Of a stretch of DNA of 64,000 nt, positions 11,001-60,990 are shown piece after piece. The position numbers and the translations under genes were made by a program. Source of the DNA: Pterobdella sp. o SKG-2022. Lineage: Eukaryota > Annelida > Clitellata > Hirudinida > Piscicolidae. How positions within the stretch are numbered: the stretch's first letter is position 1; each line of letters opens with the position of its first letter. The notes under the pieces are model-generated. The model made no database searches, was not told where the DNA came from, and saw nothing but the letters and a program-made list of their open reading frames with translations. The DNA is taken from NCBI GenBank assembly GCA_964035795.1, contig OZ038323.1, forward strand, positions 1,783,172 to 1,847,171, in the 5' to 3' direction.

Positions 11001-12156
11001 ACAAACATTCATAACACTATATAGAAGACTACAACAGAAGTGATGCAATTGAGAGAATATCACTGTGGCCATTGTTATAAACAAAATAATTATGGAAAAA
11101 TATAAGGACTAATAATCTACAAATGAGCATGATGAGTGAAGGATAGAATGGTGATATTGGATGGGAATCTTTTAAACAGTCTACTTTTACTCTTCAATGA
11201 TTGATTGGGTCATTCCCCCAAGTGGTATGGAATGAATTTACAAAAATTATTAAATGGAGTTTTTGAATGGATCTTGTTTGAATGATGATTTTTTCTGTTA
11301 ACTGTGTATTTTGTCTAAAAGGAAATTGGTACTTGAAACAATATAATGAATTGAAGAAAGTGAAGTTTTAATTTGAAATGGAAATATTGAAAAACTTCAA
11401 TACTATCTCAAAACTACAACACATGTTTAGTAGCACAGTTTTAGAACAGTGGGTAGTGAAACTATAAAGTATTGATATTATATTCAAACTGAATAAATTT
11501 TTGAAAATCCTAAATGAACAACATTATTGAATAATTAAGTACATAAAAAATAGTTTTTCAGGCACATTAAGCTTCAAGTCTCACTCACTTTATCATCTAT
11601 TTGCTAAGTCATCACTGATTTTTGTGAGCCTTTTTTACTTAAACATTCTTTTAAAAATTGCCCAATTGATCAACATTTTTCTATAATATTAAAAACAAAC
11701 TTATAGTGTTGAAAATGAAATAAAGAATGTTAAGATTACTTGTTCAAGTGCATCGGATTGAAGAACAAGTTTTTGCTTAAGTTCACAAGTGAGTTTGTTG
11801 TGTGAAGTAAGAAGGTTGTCAAGTTTTGAGAGAAAGTGGCTTCCAGACGAGTTTTGGGAGAGTGTGTTTTTAGAATCTTTGTTCTTGAAAGACTTATCCT
11901 TTGGCTTTATGACGTTGTTCATTTGGCCATATTTTGTCTCAATCAACTGACCTCTTTGCAGTTTTTTCTGTTAATAGGGAATAAGTAATAATGTTATAAA
12001 TTGTCAATTTTATACTGAATAAGCATTAATCCTAAAAATATAAAAAAATGTTAAAATTACTTTCAAAAGTGAAATGGTTTCATCTTTTAGTTTAAGTTCA
12101 TTTTCCATAAAATTTAAAATTAACAAAAAGTCCATTTTACTAAAAGGGGAAGACAT
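4052..12156 (-). CDS. Three-exon coiled-coil protein, CortBP2-domain-like (CTTNBP2/CTTNBP2NL/FILIP1 family candidate)
   Basis: Exons 12156-12061, 11967-11740 and 5086-4052 are all phase 0 and give 452 aa. The N-terminus FSKMDFLLILNFMENELK LKDETISLLK, then IETKYGQ, resembles the opening of the CortBP2 domain (SKxDLLxLLxxMExELxARDxVIxxLK ... IEERYG). The C-terminal exon begins with a long heptad-rich coiled coil; its YERRLVEFEMKKN stretch matches the spacing of the VEKQLSEFDIER region of CTTNBP2NL. Gln-rich and then Ser/Pro-rich segments follow, including KPPLPARTSK, a possible SH3 ligand. CTTNBP2-family proteins bind cortactin and striatin/STRIPAK at the actin cytoskeleton. That role is inferred from family resemblance; the coiled-coil architecture is what the sequence shows. 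The 6.7 kb second intron holds LINE copy A1 in the opposite orientation. A GTATTA site just before the stop could allow a further 3' exon. Confidence 0.62.
5087..5634. other. Intron sequence, no feature seen
   Basis: AT-rich intron 2 of the coiled-coil gene between exon 3 and the LINE. I see only A/T runs and no coding or repeat structure. Confidence 0.6.
5793..6553 (+). pseudogene. LINE A1 apurinic endonuclease domain
   Basis: Open frame with Asn, Glu (QET), Tyr (VYAP) and Asp-x-Asn (GDWN) catalytic-type residues of the APE/EEP fold. It stops at TGA 6551-6553 where copy A2 has AGA, so this stop is a mutation inside the original longer ORF, which continues in frame after it. Confidence 0.82.
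6566..7366 (+). pseudogene. LINE A1 endonuclease-RT linker segment
   Basis: Continues the same frame after the TGA: VKVIVGEECATQHRLVV (end of the endonuclease), a basic connector containing RQTWWWNDKVQ, and the DVDSKKEAWREHY block found just before RT in RTE-like proteins. A small indel near 7308-7325 shifts the frame relative to copy A2 (A2: KMSLGKTVGPSGIVAEML). Confidence 0.8.
7345..8244 (+). pseudogene. LINE A1 reverse transcriptase domain
   Basis: All RT blocks are present, including FIDLEKAFDRV, HQGSVLSPLLF and an intact YADD at about 7968-7979. After the thumb (KKGLRVNMGKTKLMVSG) comes a PHD-like finger with the pattern (Cys to Arg)-x2-C-x8-C-x2-C-x4-H-x2-C...C-x2-C: GVCKAGVDRNAIQCGGCRQW. 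A frameshift near 8203 splits the finger between two frames. Confidence 0.85.
8135..8917 (+). pseudogene. LINE A1 C-terminal domain
   Basis: After the frameshift this frame carries the rest of the finger (CSGIKG ... FRCTLC) and the conserved C-terminal domain of RTE-like elements (YYLGNMLSASDGCELAS, HAAETWPVTVPTLNRLRR, RMRWFRHVERSVGW). It ends at TAA 8915-8917, about 20 bases before the TTGA tail. Confidence 0.82.
8940..8958 (+). repeat. (TTGA)n tail marking the 3' end of LINE A1
   Basis: Four to five TTGA units directly after the LINE 3' UTR. Short tandem tails instead of poly(A) are characteristic of RTE-type LINEs. Confidence 0.8.
9026..9132 (-). CDS. Possible orphan exon (unknown protein)
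   Basis: Minus strand acceptor CATGACAG and a strong donor CAT|GTAAGT enclose 35 open codons plus two bases, containing PHETISWICNTLVVLKSGHM. The phases (1 in, 0 out) do not fit as a cassette exon of the surrounding coiled-coil gene (107 bases breaks the frame), so it would belong to another gene or be a relic. The plus strand is also partly open here. Not recognised. Confidence 0.22.
9511..9942 (+). CDS. Possible two-exon coding fragment of unknown function
   Basis: Two plus-strand open segments with matching splice signals and phase: 9511-9577 (acceptor GGTCATAG, donor GGAAG|GTACAG, encoding GDDFENTEVLVVRIKVVLID) and 9732-9942 (acceptor TTTTCTAG, donor GAT|GTGAGT, 70 codons including TEVNLDISFRKSSFTITNI and YKRHDVIRVMVNFQTSPF). 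The phase 2 join is consistent. No upstream or downstream partner exons were found. The minus strand is also open over part of this region, so the coding call is tentative. Not recognised. Confidence 0.32.
10153..10290 (+). repeat. Dispersed structured repeat, copy 1
   Basis: Shares blocks with 22305-22440: TGTAGGTTAG, CCCTATCTTCATCATCAG, GATGAGAG.AGACT and a final CAGTCAGTG. Internal arms CATCAGACT (10182-10190) and AGTCTGATG (10248-10256) are perfectly complementary around a loop of about 57 bases. A non-autonomous mobile element or structured RNA is possible. No RNA polymerase III boxes were identified. Confidence 0.6.
11740..11967 (-). CDS. Coiled-coil gene exon 2
   Basis: Acceptor TTAACAG, donor CAA|GTAATC, exactly 76 codons, phase 0. 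It contains QLIETKYGQM, a basic Lys/Asn/Ser linker, and a helix SKLDNLLTSHNKLTCELKQK that runs heptad-like into exon 3. Confidence 0.65.
12061..12156 (-). CDS. Coiled-coil gene exon 1 (start codon)
   Basis: ATG at 12156, 32 codons, donor AAA|GTAATT. It encodes MSSPFSKMDFLLILNFMENE and LKLKDETISLLK. A later in-frame Met (SKMDF) is possible, but the family pattern starts before it. Confidence 0.65.
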
Positions 12157-13958
<1,802 letters not shown>

Positions 13959-15372
13959 TTTTTATTGTTGCACTATGTCGAAAAGAAAATAGTTAAAAAT
14001 TTGAACACATGTGCTCAAAGACACTCACATAAATTGGCATGAGGAACCTGAGTTGAGCAGGGTTAAAATCATTATTGAGGTTTGTGGTGATCATTCATAA
14101 TATTAACCTTAATTCACTTTTAAGCCCTTTTTGGCTTCTCCTTGTTTTATTGGTTGGATTATTTTTTAATTAAAAGAATTTTGCTCAAAATTTTTGTTTA
14201 ATCAGACTTAAAACTTAAAATTCTTCATCAAATCTTTATTTGTTTTTTCGAAAGTAATGTATTGAAAATCGTTGACCTATTAAGAGAGTCCATGTACTCA
14301 TAATCACCTCAGCTTAATACATCCAATCTATAACGATTATCGTTATATCAGTATATGATAGGAGAATATAGAAAAAAATTGATAAGCAAGCTTGAAATCC
14401 AAAGTTTTGATGACGTCATCAGTATTTTCTAAATGACCTAAAAATTTTTGACTCTAACCACCATGTACAGTTGATCCCTCTGGAATGGTGGGATTGTTGT
14501 GGGTAGTGGGTGTTTAGTGGAACCATGATGATATGAAATATTTAGAAAAAAAAAATAAATAGAAGAGCAATAAACTGCACAAAAAAATAAAAAAAAACTC
14601 AAAATATAAAAAATAAACTAAAAAAACAACAGTTGCATACAAAAGACAGGACGTCATGGTAAATGACACACCAGGAAATGATGAAGCAGTGAAGTGGAAA
14701 CAGAAAAATAACTCTACAAGCATCTATCACACCACTTTGGATGTGTTTATACTCTATGGGTTTTGTCTGTTGCAACTCCTACAAGAGTACACTTACGACA
14801 AGATGGTAACCAGGCACTGCAGCAAAATAGCTTGTATGACAAATAGTACACTTGGTTAATTTGTTTTAAAATTATTCCAAGTTAGAGGAAATCATTATTA
14901 TGTTTCAACTTCAGGATATCAAGTATACAAACTTTTTATTTTGCTATTTTTTAACTCACTTCTATAAAGTTGTTAGCATCAATTTCTATTTTACTTGAGT
15001 TCCAACAACTTCCGTCTGCAGCCACAGAAACACTCCTTCATTTCCTTATACTTCTCTAATGTTAGAACCTTTTTTGTGGTTTCCTATAAACTTATCTGGT
15101 GGAATGCATATGTTCAATAGCTTCTTAATGAGAATAACGTGAGTTGCTTGTATCTCTGTTTGAAGCCAGCAAGGGTCTGGCCTATTCGGATGGAGTGCTG
15201 GCGTTTGTGAGAAGGGTGGTCCAAGCCACTACAATGCAGGTTTTTGTGTTTCAAGATAATTTAAAAAGTTGTTCAATGTATATAATGAAAAGAATGAAAA
15301 ATTTAAGAACTCCTTCGAGGAAAGTTGAAACACTTGTAAGGGAAATATTTTTAAAACCCCGCTCCAACTCCA
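13959..15372. other. Gene-poor AT-rich stretch
   Basis: Nothing convincing. An isolated segment at 15144-15239 (EASKGLAYSDGVLAFVRRVV) is followed by GTTTTT and reads like protein, but it lacks a clear acceptor and partner exons. Confidence 0.35.
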
Positions 15373-15572
15373 NNNNNNNNNNNNNNNNNNNNNNNNNNNN
15401 NNNNNNNNNNNNNNNNNNNNNNNNNNNNNNNNNNNNNNNNNNNNNNNNNNNNNNNNNNNNNNNNNNNNNNNNNNNNNNNNNNNNNNNNNNNNNNNNNNNN
15501 NNNNNNNNNNNNNNNNNNNNNNNNNNNNNNNNNNNNNNNNNNNNNNNNNNNNNNNNNNNNNNNNNNNNNNNN
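15373..15572. other. Assembly gap (200 N)
   Basis: Exactly 200 N characters, so the length is probably a placeholder. Frames running through it are not real. Confidence 0.99.
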
Positions 15573-16175
15573 AGAGAAAAATTAAAAGTTTATAAGAAAG
15601 ATAAGTTTCATTTATCATTGGCATGTGATAAATTATTTCAAAGAAAATTAACAAAACGAAGCTCCAGATTTTTTATTAAATGGAGGGCTCCTCTTAGTTT
15701 TTGTTTTTCGTTGATTTGTTGCTTCAATATTCTCACTACCACCGGCAGTCTTTTAATGCTTTATGTTTTTTTCTGTTTTTGTTTATTTATGTTTGAATTC
15801 ACTTTTAATTTCTTTGTTTACAATTTTTTCTCAGAAAAACGCCATTTTGAATGTTTTAAAAATTAATTTATATTAAAACCTTCACCCACATAAATAAAAA
15901 TCTCAAAAACAAAACAAAAAAAACTGCACAAAACGTTAAGATAAAAAAACACGGCTATCACCAACGTCCCCAAAACAACACCAAATCTTAATATTATCGA
16001 CATTCCACAGAAAACTCTAGAAGAAAGTTTATTGCCAGACACTCTTTCATACCCTCCTTACATGTCATCCCTCCCCTCTCCACATTATTCTATTGATTTC
16101 TCAACTTCCAACCAAAATCAATAGTTTAAAATTTTTAAGCAAAACTGATTTAATAATATTGTCATTTCTAGCATC

Positions 16176-16260
16176 ATGATTTTTTCTTCCTATTCCTCTC
16201 CTTCCTCTTCATTCTCTTTTTCCTCTTCTTCTTCCTCCTCTTCTTCTTCTTCATCATCAG
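16176..16260 (+). repeat. Pyrimidine-rich (TCT/TCC)n tract
   Basis: Mixed TCC/TTC/TCT run on the plus strand. The apparent poly-Ser frame is repeat-derived. Confidence 0.7.
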
Positions 16261-16286
16261 AGAGGGTGCGGTGTGATGCATGGCAC

Positions 16287-16300
16287 GTTGTCATGGCAAC
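16287..16300. promoter_or_regulatory. X-box (RFX) consensus site
   Basis: GTTGTCATGGCAAC matches the 14-base X-box form GTHNYYATRRNAAC and is one base from a perfect palindrome. RFX factors use such sites in ciliary and neuronal genes. It lies about 3.7 kb upstream of the CA10-like start codon. Function is inferred from sequence only. Confidence 0.45.
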
Positions 16301-16778
16301 AGAAAGTTGTTGGGGCTCGGTTGAAAAAAGATTCTGTTTAAGGGGATCATGTTTTTAAATCAACTTTTACTCAATGCATGACGTGTGTGCGTGTGTGTGC
16401 ATATGATGGATGCTGTTTTTACATAGACAGCAGTTGAATGACTGAGTGGAGTTTTCAAATTTATACAAAATCTATTACTTTAAATAATAATAGGAACTTG
16501 ATGAATGCGATATGAAACATTAATCTGTTTGAAGTGTCATCATGTATGTGTGTGATGAAGGGACAATTTGTGGATGTTGAAGTCAAGATGACACCCTTTC
16601 CCAGAATAATAGAATGTTCCATGCAACTGGAACACCATGGAAGCCACTATTGGTTGATGGGTGGCTTAGAAGCAATTGTGGTGTCATTTGCCTTCCACTG
16701 AGTGTTTAATATGGCTTGTAAACGTATTAGGTTCGAGAAGAAACAATAAATAATACTATAATGGTTCCACGGATTAAG

Positions 16779-17123
16779 TCAAAAATGGTTGTGTGAAAAC
16801 TCCATGCAGGAATGCACGCCACTTCTGAGCTTCACGTGTCTGAAAACAACTGGAACCAGATGCTTTTGAGAACATGCAACTTTTTCATTTGTTTGCAGAC
16901 CACCCATGCAGATTCTTGCCACATCTGGCATGACTGATGGACTGTAGGAAAGAATGTCGAAGGATCTGAGCTGACTCATGTGACCAGTCCTACGTAAGTG
17001 CAAGTAGACATCATTGCCTACAGAGAGCCACAAACAGTTGTAATAAGATGTCAAAATTGCGGAAGAGGTTTTCTTGCCACGAGTTATACTGATGAGATAC
17101 TTGCAGAGCAAAATTACAGCCAA
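16779..17123 (-). other. 114-codon open frame, unrecognised
   Basis: A relatively GC-rich patch with an open minus frame (YNCLWLSVGNDVYLHLRRTG ... PDVARICMGG). No motif, splice signals or neighbours suggest a function. It could be a decayed transposon ORF or chance. Confidence 0.2.
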
Positions 17124-17181
17124 ATTTCAGTTATAAGCATTTTCTTTCATTCATATTTATTAAAGTTCTCAAAATGACAAA

Positions 17182-19860
<2,679 letters not shown>

Positions 19861-19866
19861 AATAAG

Positions 19867-19936
19867 CAATAATAATAATAAGGGTAATAATAATAAGAAT
19901 AATAACAACAACAATAATAATAATAATAATAATAAT
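19867..19936 (+). repeat. AAT-rich microsatellite just upstream of the CA10-like start codon
   Basis: Compound AAT/AAC repeat ending 17 bases before ATG 19954, so it is likely transcribed in the 5' UTR. Confidence 0.85.
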
Positions 19937-19953
19937 GACACAGGAAAGCTATC

Positions 19954-54385
<34,432 letters not shown>

Positions 54386-54513
54386 ACACTGGAAATAATT
54401 AAATTTTTTTTGAAAAAATAATCAAACATTCTTTTGTTAGGACGACGATTGCGACATGACAAGCAAAATGTTTTACAAGTGTTAGTACTACAAAACCATT
54501 TTGATATTATTTC

Positions 54514-54519
54514 AATAAA
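54514..54519 (+). promoter_or_regulatory. CA10: Candidate polyadenylation signal of the CA10-like gene
   Basis: AATAAA about 130 bases after the stop codon. It is a hexamer match only, but the distance is reasonable. Confidence 0.45.
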
Positions 54520-56479
54520 GATAAATAAAAAGCTGAAAATAATAAATAAAATTAATTTTATATTCAATATTTTCACAGCTACCCTCACAAGCGGATGAGC
54601 GTCTAAAGCTACTTCAATTATTCTGTTACTATTTATAGAAATATTAATTGAGTTGCTAATTTCAGAATCACATGAATATTCAACGAAATATTGGCAATTT
54701 TTTAATTTAACATTTTAACTAAGTTAGTTTCATCGTCATCACCACCTTGATCATCATCATTCACACCCTTATTCGTTTTTAATCATAATAATATCAAAGA
54801 ACCCATTGGTATTAAGTTTCATTAGATGAGATAATCTCCATAATCATTTCTCAACTGAAAAATTTTACTTTCAATGATGATTAAAAGTGGATTAAAAAAT
54901 AATTGATGTTGATAGAGGTTTAGATTTAGTATTCTTAGTTTCTTTCATTTCTTTCTACTGCATTCGACAAGTATCAAACACTTCAATTGTCAGTTTATAT
55001 TTTTCGATTGTATATAAAAATACATTAATGTATTTAATATTTTGGAAATCTAATTGCATATTTTTATTTTTAAATAGAAAATATACCATTGCTGAAAAAT
55101 ACTAATTTTATTTTGAGTTACGTTAAGCGCTTTTAAAATTTCCCAGCGTTTCAGTTCTTTGCTCACTTCATGAAAATATTGACACATTTAAATTGAAAAT
55201 AATATTTGTATAAGTGAATCAATTCTAACAAAACATATATTTAAGATTATTCACAAACCAAATTAATTCGCAAGCAATAGTTTTTATGAATACTATCAAA
55301 ACACAAACCTGATAGGCAAATCTTTCACAAAGCCAAATGTTTTTCAAATGATATTCCACATATATGTACGATATTTTGCCACATGTCTTTCATAGTCTTT
55401 AATTGTTTTCTACATATCTGATGGGAAAATTTATGTATTTTAATAAAATTTGAAACTTTCTTTTGAACGAGATGGTGAAATTATGCCAGGTTATGAAATC
55501 GTGTTAGAATATAATTTCTATCACTTCAATTTACAAGGCTTATGGTTACAAAACTTTGCACATAATAATTGCTTTTCAAAAAACATTCAATTGCTGCTTA
55601 TTCACCTATTTAAATCATAAAACATGTGTTATGTGGGGAAAACAAGGGCAAGCTCTCCACGCACTTATCAATATTTCAATACCTTTTAGTGAAATACACA
55701 TATAGTTATCAAGGTTGAAAAAAGATTTGAGAAAAAAAAATATATAAAAAGTATATAACTACTGGTAGTAATCAATTGACTAAAATAAAATAATAACTAG
55801 AAAAGTTAATAAACAGAAATAATTAACTGAGACTAAATATACTAAAAAATAAACAAACAAATAAAATAAAAAGCATAATAAAGAGTGATCTTTGGTGACG
55901 TTCCGAATCAAATACCATATACATAATTGAATTTTAAATGATTAAGTATATTTTCTTATAAATTTTATTTGCTTATTCACGGATATTCAATCCTTCCATC
56001 CTCTTTAAAATGACTAATGATAATGATTTATACCTAATATTAAAAAATAAATTATTATAAAAGAATTTCACACCAAAAACGTTAAAAAACTATAAAAGTG
56101 TCAAATTCGGGATTTGAATCCCTTCACTTTGAGCAGACGAACCGAACAACATAAAGTTAAACCACAGAAGAATTGGAATAATAACGAACAAAAGGACATT
56201 TAATTAGAATACTTATACACCAAACCTCTTCTTTTTTTTTTTAAATAGCTATTTTATAAGCCAAAAATATTCATAAATAAACAAATATTTACAATACTTG
56301 AAATCAACAGTTTTTTATAAATATTTATTTACCTGCGAAGGGATAAGGAGTAGTTATCCGTAAAAAAAAGCTAATTTAAATAAAACTTTGAAAAAACCTA
56401 ACAATTTCACATCAAAAGGTTTATCAAAAATTACTTCTCATTTTTATTAAGATAAAGTAATGAAACTAATTAAATTCTA
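54520..56479. other. AT-rich intergenic stretch
   Basis: No gene or repeat supported. It separates the CA10-like gene from the LINE cluster. Confidence 0.6.
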
Positions 56480-57361
56480 TAAAAAGTTTAACAATACATC
56501 AGCGATAAATTTAATGACCATTTCTAACGGCAACGTTACCAAAGATGCAATGAGAACAGCAATCTCTAATTCAGATGATTGTGTCTTTACTCTCGAAAAA
56601 GCTAAAAGAGACATCCAGCACTATGTGTAACAGACAGATGATATTGCCCTATGTTCAGACTCTGGATAAAGCTAAAAAACTGTTGCATAATGTAGAAATG
56701 GCAGCCAAACTAATAGGTCTTCACATAAATGAGAAAAAAACACAATATATGACATTTAACCAAAATTCTTCAAAACTCACCACAATAAACAAAAAATGCA
56801 TAAAACTCACAAACGATTTTCTCTAGCTAGGATTCTGGATATATTCCAACGAGAAAGACGTTGACGTAAGAATCGGTAAAGCGTTGCACTACAAAAAGTA
56901 AATACTATCTGGAATTCAAATCTGCCAAAAAACTTGAAATTAGCATTTTTCCATACTACAGTGAGCTCTGTGCTACTCTATGGATCTAGTTTCTGTACAA
57001 TGAACAAAAAGTTAGAAACAAAGTTAAACGGGTGCTATACAAAAATGCTAAGTGTTGTGAATAATGTAAAATAGCCGCAACGTATAAGCAATAATGTACT
57101 ATACGACAACTTACCAAAGATAACCAATACAATAGCAACACAGAGTCAGTTTCGCAGGACATTGCTTTCGCAGTAAAGAAGTTATACACAAATTGATACT
57201 ATGGGAACCAAGATGTGGTAAAAATACTAGAAGAAGACCAGCTCGAAATTTTATACACCAACTAACTGATGATACTAATCTAGTTAGAAACAGCTATGAG
57301 CGATAGGAAGTATTGGAAGAACAAAGTCATAGAAGTTCGACTGCGGTCGACATGATGATGA
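56480..57361 (+). mobile_element. LINE family C, 3' fragment (RT thumb to tail)
   Basis: Degenerate RT starting near the YADD box (here TDDIALCSD), then LDKAKKLLHNVEMAAKLIGL HINEKKTQYMTFN and IYSNEKDVDVRIGKAL. It continues in broken frames to SDRKYWKNKVIEVRLRST and a short ATG-repeat tail (57351-57361). These are typical 3' features of a widespread RTE-related family. 5' truncated and frameshifted. Confidence 0.75.
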
Positions 57362-60300
57362 TATTTCCAAATATTTTTTTTGTAAAATTTCATATTCTAG
57401 AAATTTTTCTTCAAGCTTATCCCATAATACTAATCCTCCCTCGCGTCGAGTGGTTAATTAAAAATAGGAATAACTACAGTAAGAGTTTTCAAAACAATTG
57501 CAGGTTCAGCCAGAAAAGAGAAAAAAGATCTAAAAAAGAGTGGTTGAAAAGAAGGGCATCCTTCAGGAAAAACTGCCACAAAGGCAATGAAAGCTCTTTT
57601 CGAGTCAGATCTTTGAATGTTGGTTCGATGAGAGGGAAGGCTTCTGAAATGGTGGAAACCATGTCGAGGAGGAGAGTCGATCTGTGTTTTTTATAAGAGA
57701 CTCGTTGGAAGATCAACCTAAAACTTATCGTAGGTAGAGACTCTCGATATATGTATTTTGGTTGTGGGAATGATGAGGGCACTTGTGGTGTAGGAATTCT
57801 ACTGGCTGAGAAGTGGTGGGAGAAAATTTTTGAAGTGATTATAGTCTTAGATAGAATCATTCTCATTCGAATGGTGGTTGGATCAGTTGATTGTTTTTGT
57901 GAGTGTTTATGCACCTCAAGCTAACCTTAGTGATAGTGTAAAAGATCAATTCTATTATGCGCTTCAATCCATCATTTCTAAAGTTTCATCTTCGGAACAG
58001 CTATTCATAAGTGGAGACTGGAATGGCCATATAGGATCACACTCTACTGCTTTTGAGGATGTGCACGGTGAACAGACTTTGAGAAAAAGAAACCATGAAG
58101 ATGAAAGACTGCTAGAATTTGCTGTTGACAATGAGCTGGTTGTTGGTAACTCCTGGTTCAAGAAGAAATTTGAACATCTGGTTACATACCAGTCAGGTGA
58201 TTGTAAAACCCAAATTGACTACATATTGTATAAAAGAAGTTTTAGAAAAATGGTCTTTAATGTGAAAGTCATTGTTGGGGAGGAGTGTGCAACATAGCAT
58301 AGACTTATGGTCGGTGACTTCAAGGTTTGTACTCATGCTCATCCCAAAAGGTTTGTTCCTCGTACAAAAGTCTGAAAACTAAAAGACTGGAAATCAAGTT
58401 GAATTTTCTAATTTTTTCAATGCATTAATCCAAAGAAATGAAACTGGTAAAACTTTGGATGAGCGTTGGAAGTACCTGAAAAACAATTTGATTAATGTTA
58501 CAAAACAAGTTTGTGAAGTCTCTGCAAAACATACCTGGAAGAAGCAAACTTGGTGGTGGAATGACAAAGTGCAGCAAGCTGTGTCCCACAAACGCAAATG
58601 TTTCAAAGTATGGAAAGCAGGAGAAGAAAGAGAAGCATATCAGGCTGCTAAAAGTGCATCCAACCGTGTGCACATAGCCAAAACTGATGCTGAGAAGATT
58701 GCGTTCAAAAAAATCATTTCCAGATCTGTTGAGATATATCGACTAGCTAAGCAAATGCAGTGAGAAAACCAGGATGTCCTTGGGATAAAACGGTGAGAAA
58801 TAATAATGGCGAAATGTCCCTGGATGTTGATTCCAAAAAAGAGGCATGGAGAAAGCATTATATGAACCTTCTCAATATGGAATTTTCATGTTATCCAGGT
58901 GGTCTACACGAAGTCTATCCCGTGGAAGGTCCCAGCAAACTACAGCAATGGTTAGAAAAGCCATTAATAAGATGAGCCTTGGGAAAACAGTGGGTCCTTC
59001 AGGTATTGTTGCTGAGATGCTAAAGGCCACAGGTTCAAGTGGTGCTAGTATGATTCAAGATCTCATTGAAGACATCATCTTTGAGAACCGTATACCGTCT
59101 GAGCGGCAGGAAAGTCACATAGTCAGTGTATATAAGGGTAAAGGTGATGCTTTAAACAGGTTTAACTATAGGGGTTTGAAGTTGATTGATCAGGTAATGA
59201 AGGTTTTGAAGCGCGTAGTGGAAGGTTTTATCGACAGTGGTGATTAATGATATGCAATGTGGTTTTATGCAAGGTCGGGGTACAACTGATGCCATATTTA
59301 TCCTCCGTCAGTTATAGGAAAAGCATCTGGTAAGTTGCTGGTAAGACCCTCTACTTAGCATTCATTGATCTGGAAAAAGCCTTTGACAGAGTGCCACGAG
59401 AAGTGATTTGGTGGAGTATGCGTAAATTGAAAATTGATGAATGGCTTGTGAGAATTGTTCAATCCATGTACAAGGAAGTGAGAAGTAGGGTGAGAGTTGA
59501 TGAATATAGCAACTCGTTTGATGTTCGGGTAGGTGTCCATCAAGGTTCTGTTCTTAGTCCATTACTTTTTGTTATTGTGCTGGAAGCTTTATCTATGGAT
59601 TTACGTACAGGTTGCCCTTGGGAGCTCTGGTATGCTGATGACTTAATGGTAAGTGCTCAGTCCATGGATGAACTATTAGTGAAGTTGAGAACATGGAGAT
59701 CGAAGATGGAGAAAAAGGCTGCAGGCAATGGGTACACAAGAAATACAGTGGCATAAAAGGCCCTCTAACTTCGGATCTTAACTTCCGATGCACTCTTTGC
59801 CTTGGTACAGCACGGCCTGTTGATGGGAGATTAGTAAAGGAAGTGATGATTGGTGATGAAAAACTGGAAGTTGTCCCAGAGTTTTACTATCTTGGGAATA
59901 TGTTATCTGCAAGTGATGGATGTGAGCTTGCTTCAACAGCCTATTGTAAGTGTGCCTGGGCTAAATTTCACCAACTTCATCCACTTACTAATCGCTATTT
60001 ATCCTTATTGACCAAAGGCCGTGTCTATTCAGCCTCTGTCAGAAGAGCTATGTTACATGCTGCTGAAACATGACCCGTAACAGTTTCCACGTTGAACCGC
60101 CTTAGACGAAACGACCTTGCCATGATTCGCTTGATGTGCAACAGCAAAACGAATGATAACATTTACTCTCCCTCACTCCTTTCAAAACTTGGCAGTTGGG
60201 ATGTTGAGGTAGTTCTTCGTACAAGCAGGATGAGGTGGTTCAGACATGTAGAGCGTAGCGTGGGTTGGATTTCTCAGTTGCGAAAGTTGGATTTAGATAC

Positions 60301-60460
60301 TTGCAAGAAGCCTGGTAGGTCCAAAAAGACTTGGAATAAGCTCATATTGCATGATAAAAAAAAGCTAGACGTGGTTTGTGCGGATCCACTCGATCGCTCT
60401 GAATGAAAAGGCCGACTTCGTGATAGAACTTTCAAAAAGCCCAACTCTTGGTAAAGGAAA
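57362..60460 (+). mobile_element. RTE-like non-LTR retrotransposon, copy A2 (degenerate)
   Basis: Collinear with copy A1, starting with the shared ACTAATCCTCCCTCGCGTC leader at 57430. Endonuclease: 57600-58297 (RSLNVGSMRGKASEMVETMS, VSVYAPQANLSDS, SGDWNGHIGSHS). Linker: 58455-58763. RT: 58846-59756 (FNYRGLKLIDQ, MPREVIWWSMRKL, HQGSVLSPLLF, YADDLMVSA). C-terminal domain: 59757-60406. It has several stops (TTATAA at 57697; TGG to TGA near 60072) and a deletion of about 110-150 bases at 59700-59725 removing the thumb end and half of the PHD-like finger. Similarity to A1 ends just past the ORF stop, where family B sequence begins. By eye the 3' 700 bases are almost identical to A1. Confidence 0.88.
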
Positions 60461-60990
60461 AAAGCAAAAAGCGAACGAAATATTCAATGCAAAGAATATG
60501 CCTCATGACTGGAAGACAAGTACAGTTGTTTATATTAATATAAAGAAAGGTAGTTATCGAGGTGTTGAGCTTTTAGAGCATGAGATAAAAAGGTTTAAAA
60601 GGTTGTTGAAAAAAAGACTTAAAAGGATAGTGAAAGTTGAAAAAATGCAACATGGTTTTATGCCTGATAGAAGCACAGTGGACGCTATTTTTATTTATAG
60701 AAGAATGCATGAAAGCTACCTTGAAGACAATTGGAAGCTATCTGCTTTGTTGTCATTGAGAAGGCTTTTGATCCTGTGCCAGGAAGTGATTGAATGGGAG
60801 CTGTGAAAAAAGATGGTTTCGAAAAATTTGGTTCAAGCAGTGATGTTTATTTAAAAAAAGAGCAAACACGCGGTTTCACGTTTGAAGTGGGCACTCGAAA
60901 AAGTTTGATGTTAATGTAGGGGTCTATAAAGAATCGGCTCTTTTACCCTTTTTGTTTGCAAAAGGAGCGTTTTGAAAAAAAAGTTTTGAA
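60461..60990 (+). mobile_element. LINE family B, RT fragment
   Basis: Open frame 60378-60806 switches at 60461 from copy A2 to another RT: NMPHDWKTSTVVYINIKKGS, YRGVELLEHEIKRFKRLLKK and MQHGFMPDRSTVDAIFIYRR. Then come broken remnants of the LEKAFDRVP and HQGSxLSPLLF blocks to about 60960. Related to, but distinct from, family A. Confidence 0.75.

Larger units (their letters stand above)
8959..11739. other. Rest of intron 2 of the coiled-coil gene
   Basis: Besides the islands at 9.0-9.95 kb and the structured repeat, this stretch has a GAT/ATC-rich patch (10857-10990) and otherwise featureless AT-rich DNA. Confidence 0.5.

Noticed and set aside
15144..15866. 240-codon frame across the assembly gap
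   Set aside because: It runs through 200 N of unknown true length, so the frame is meaningless across the gap.
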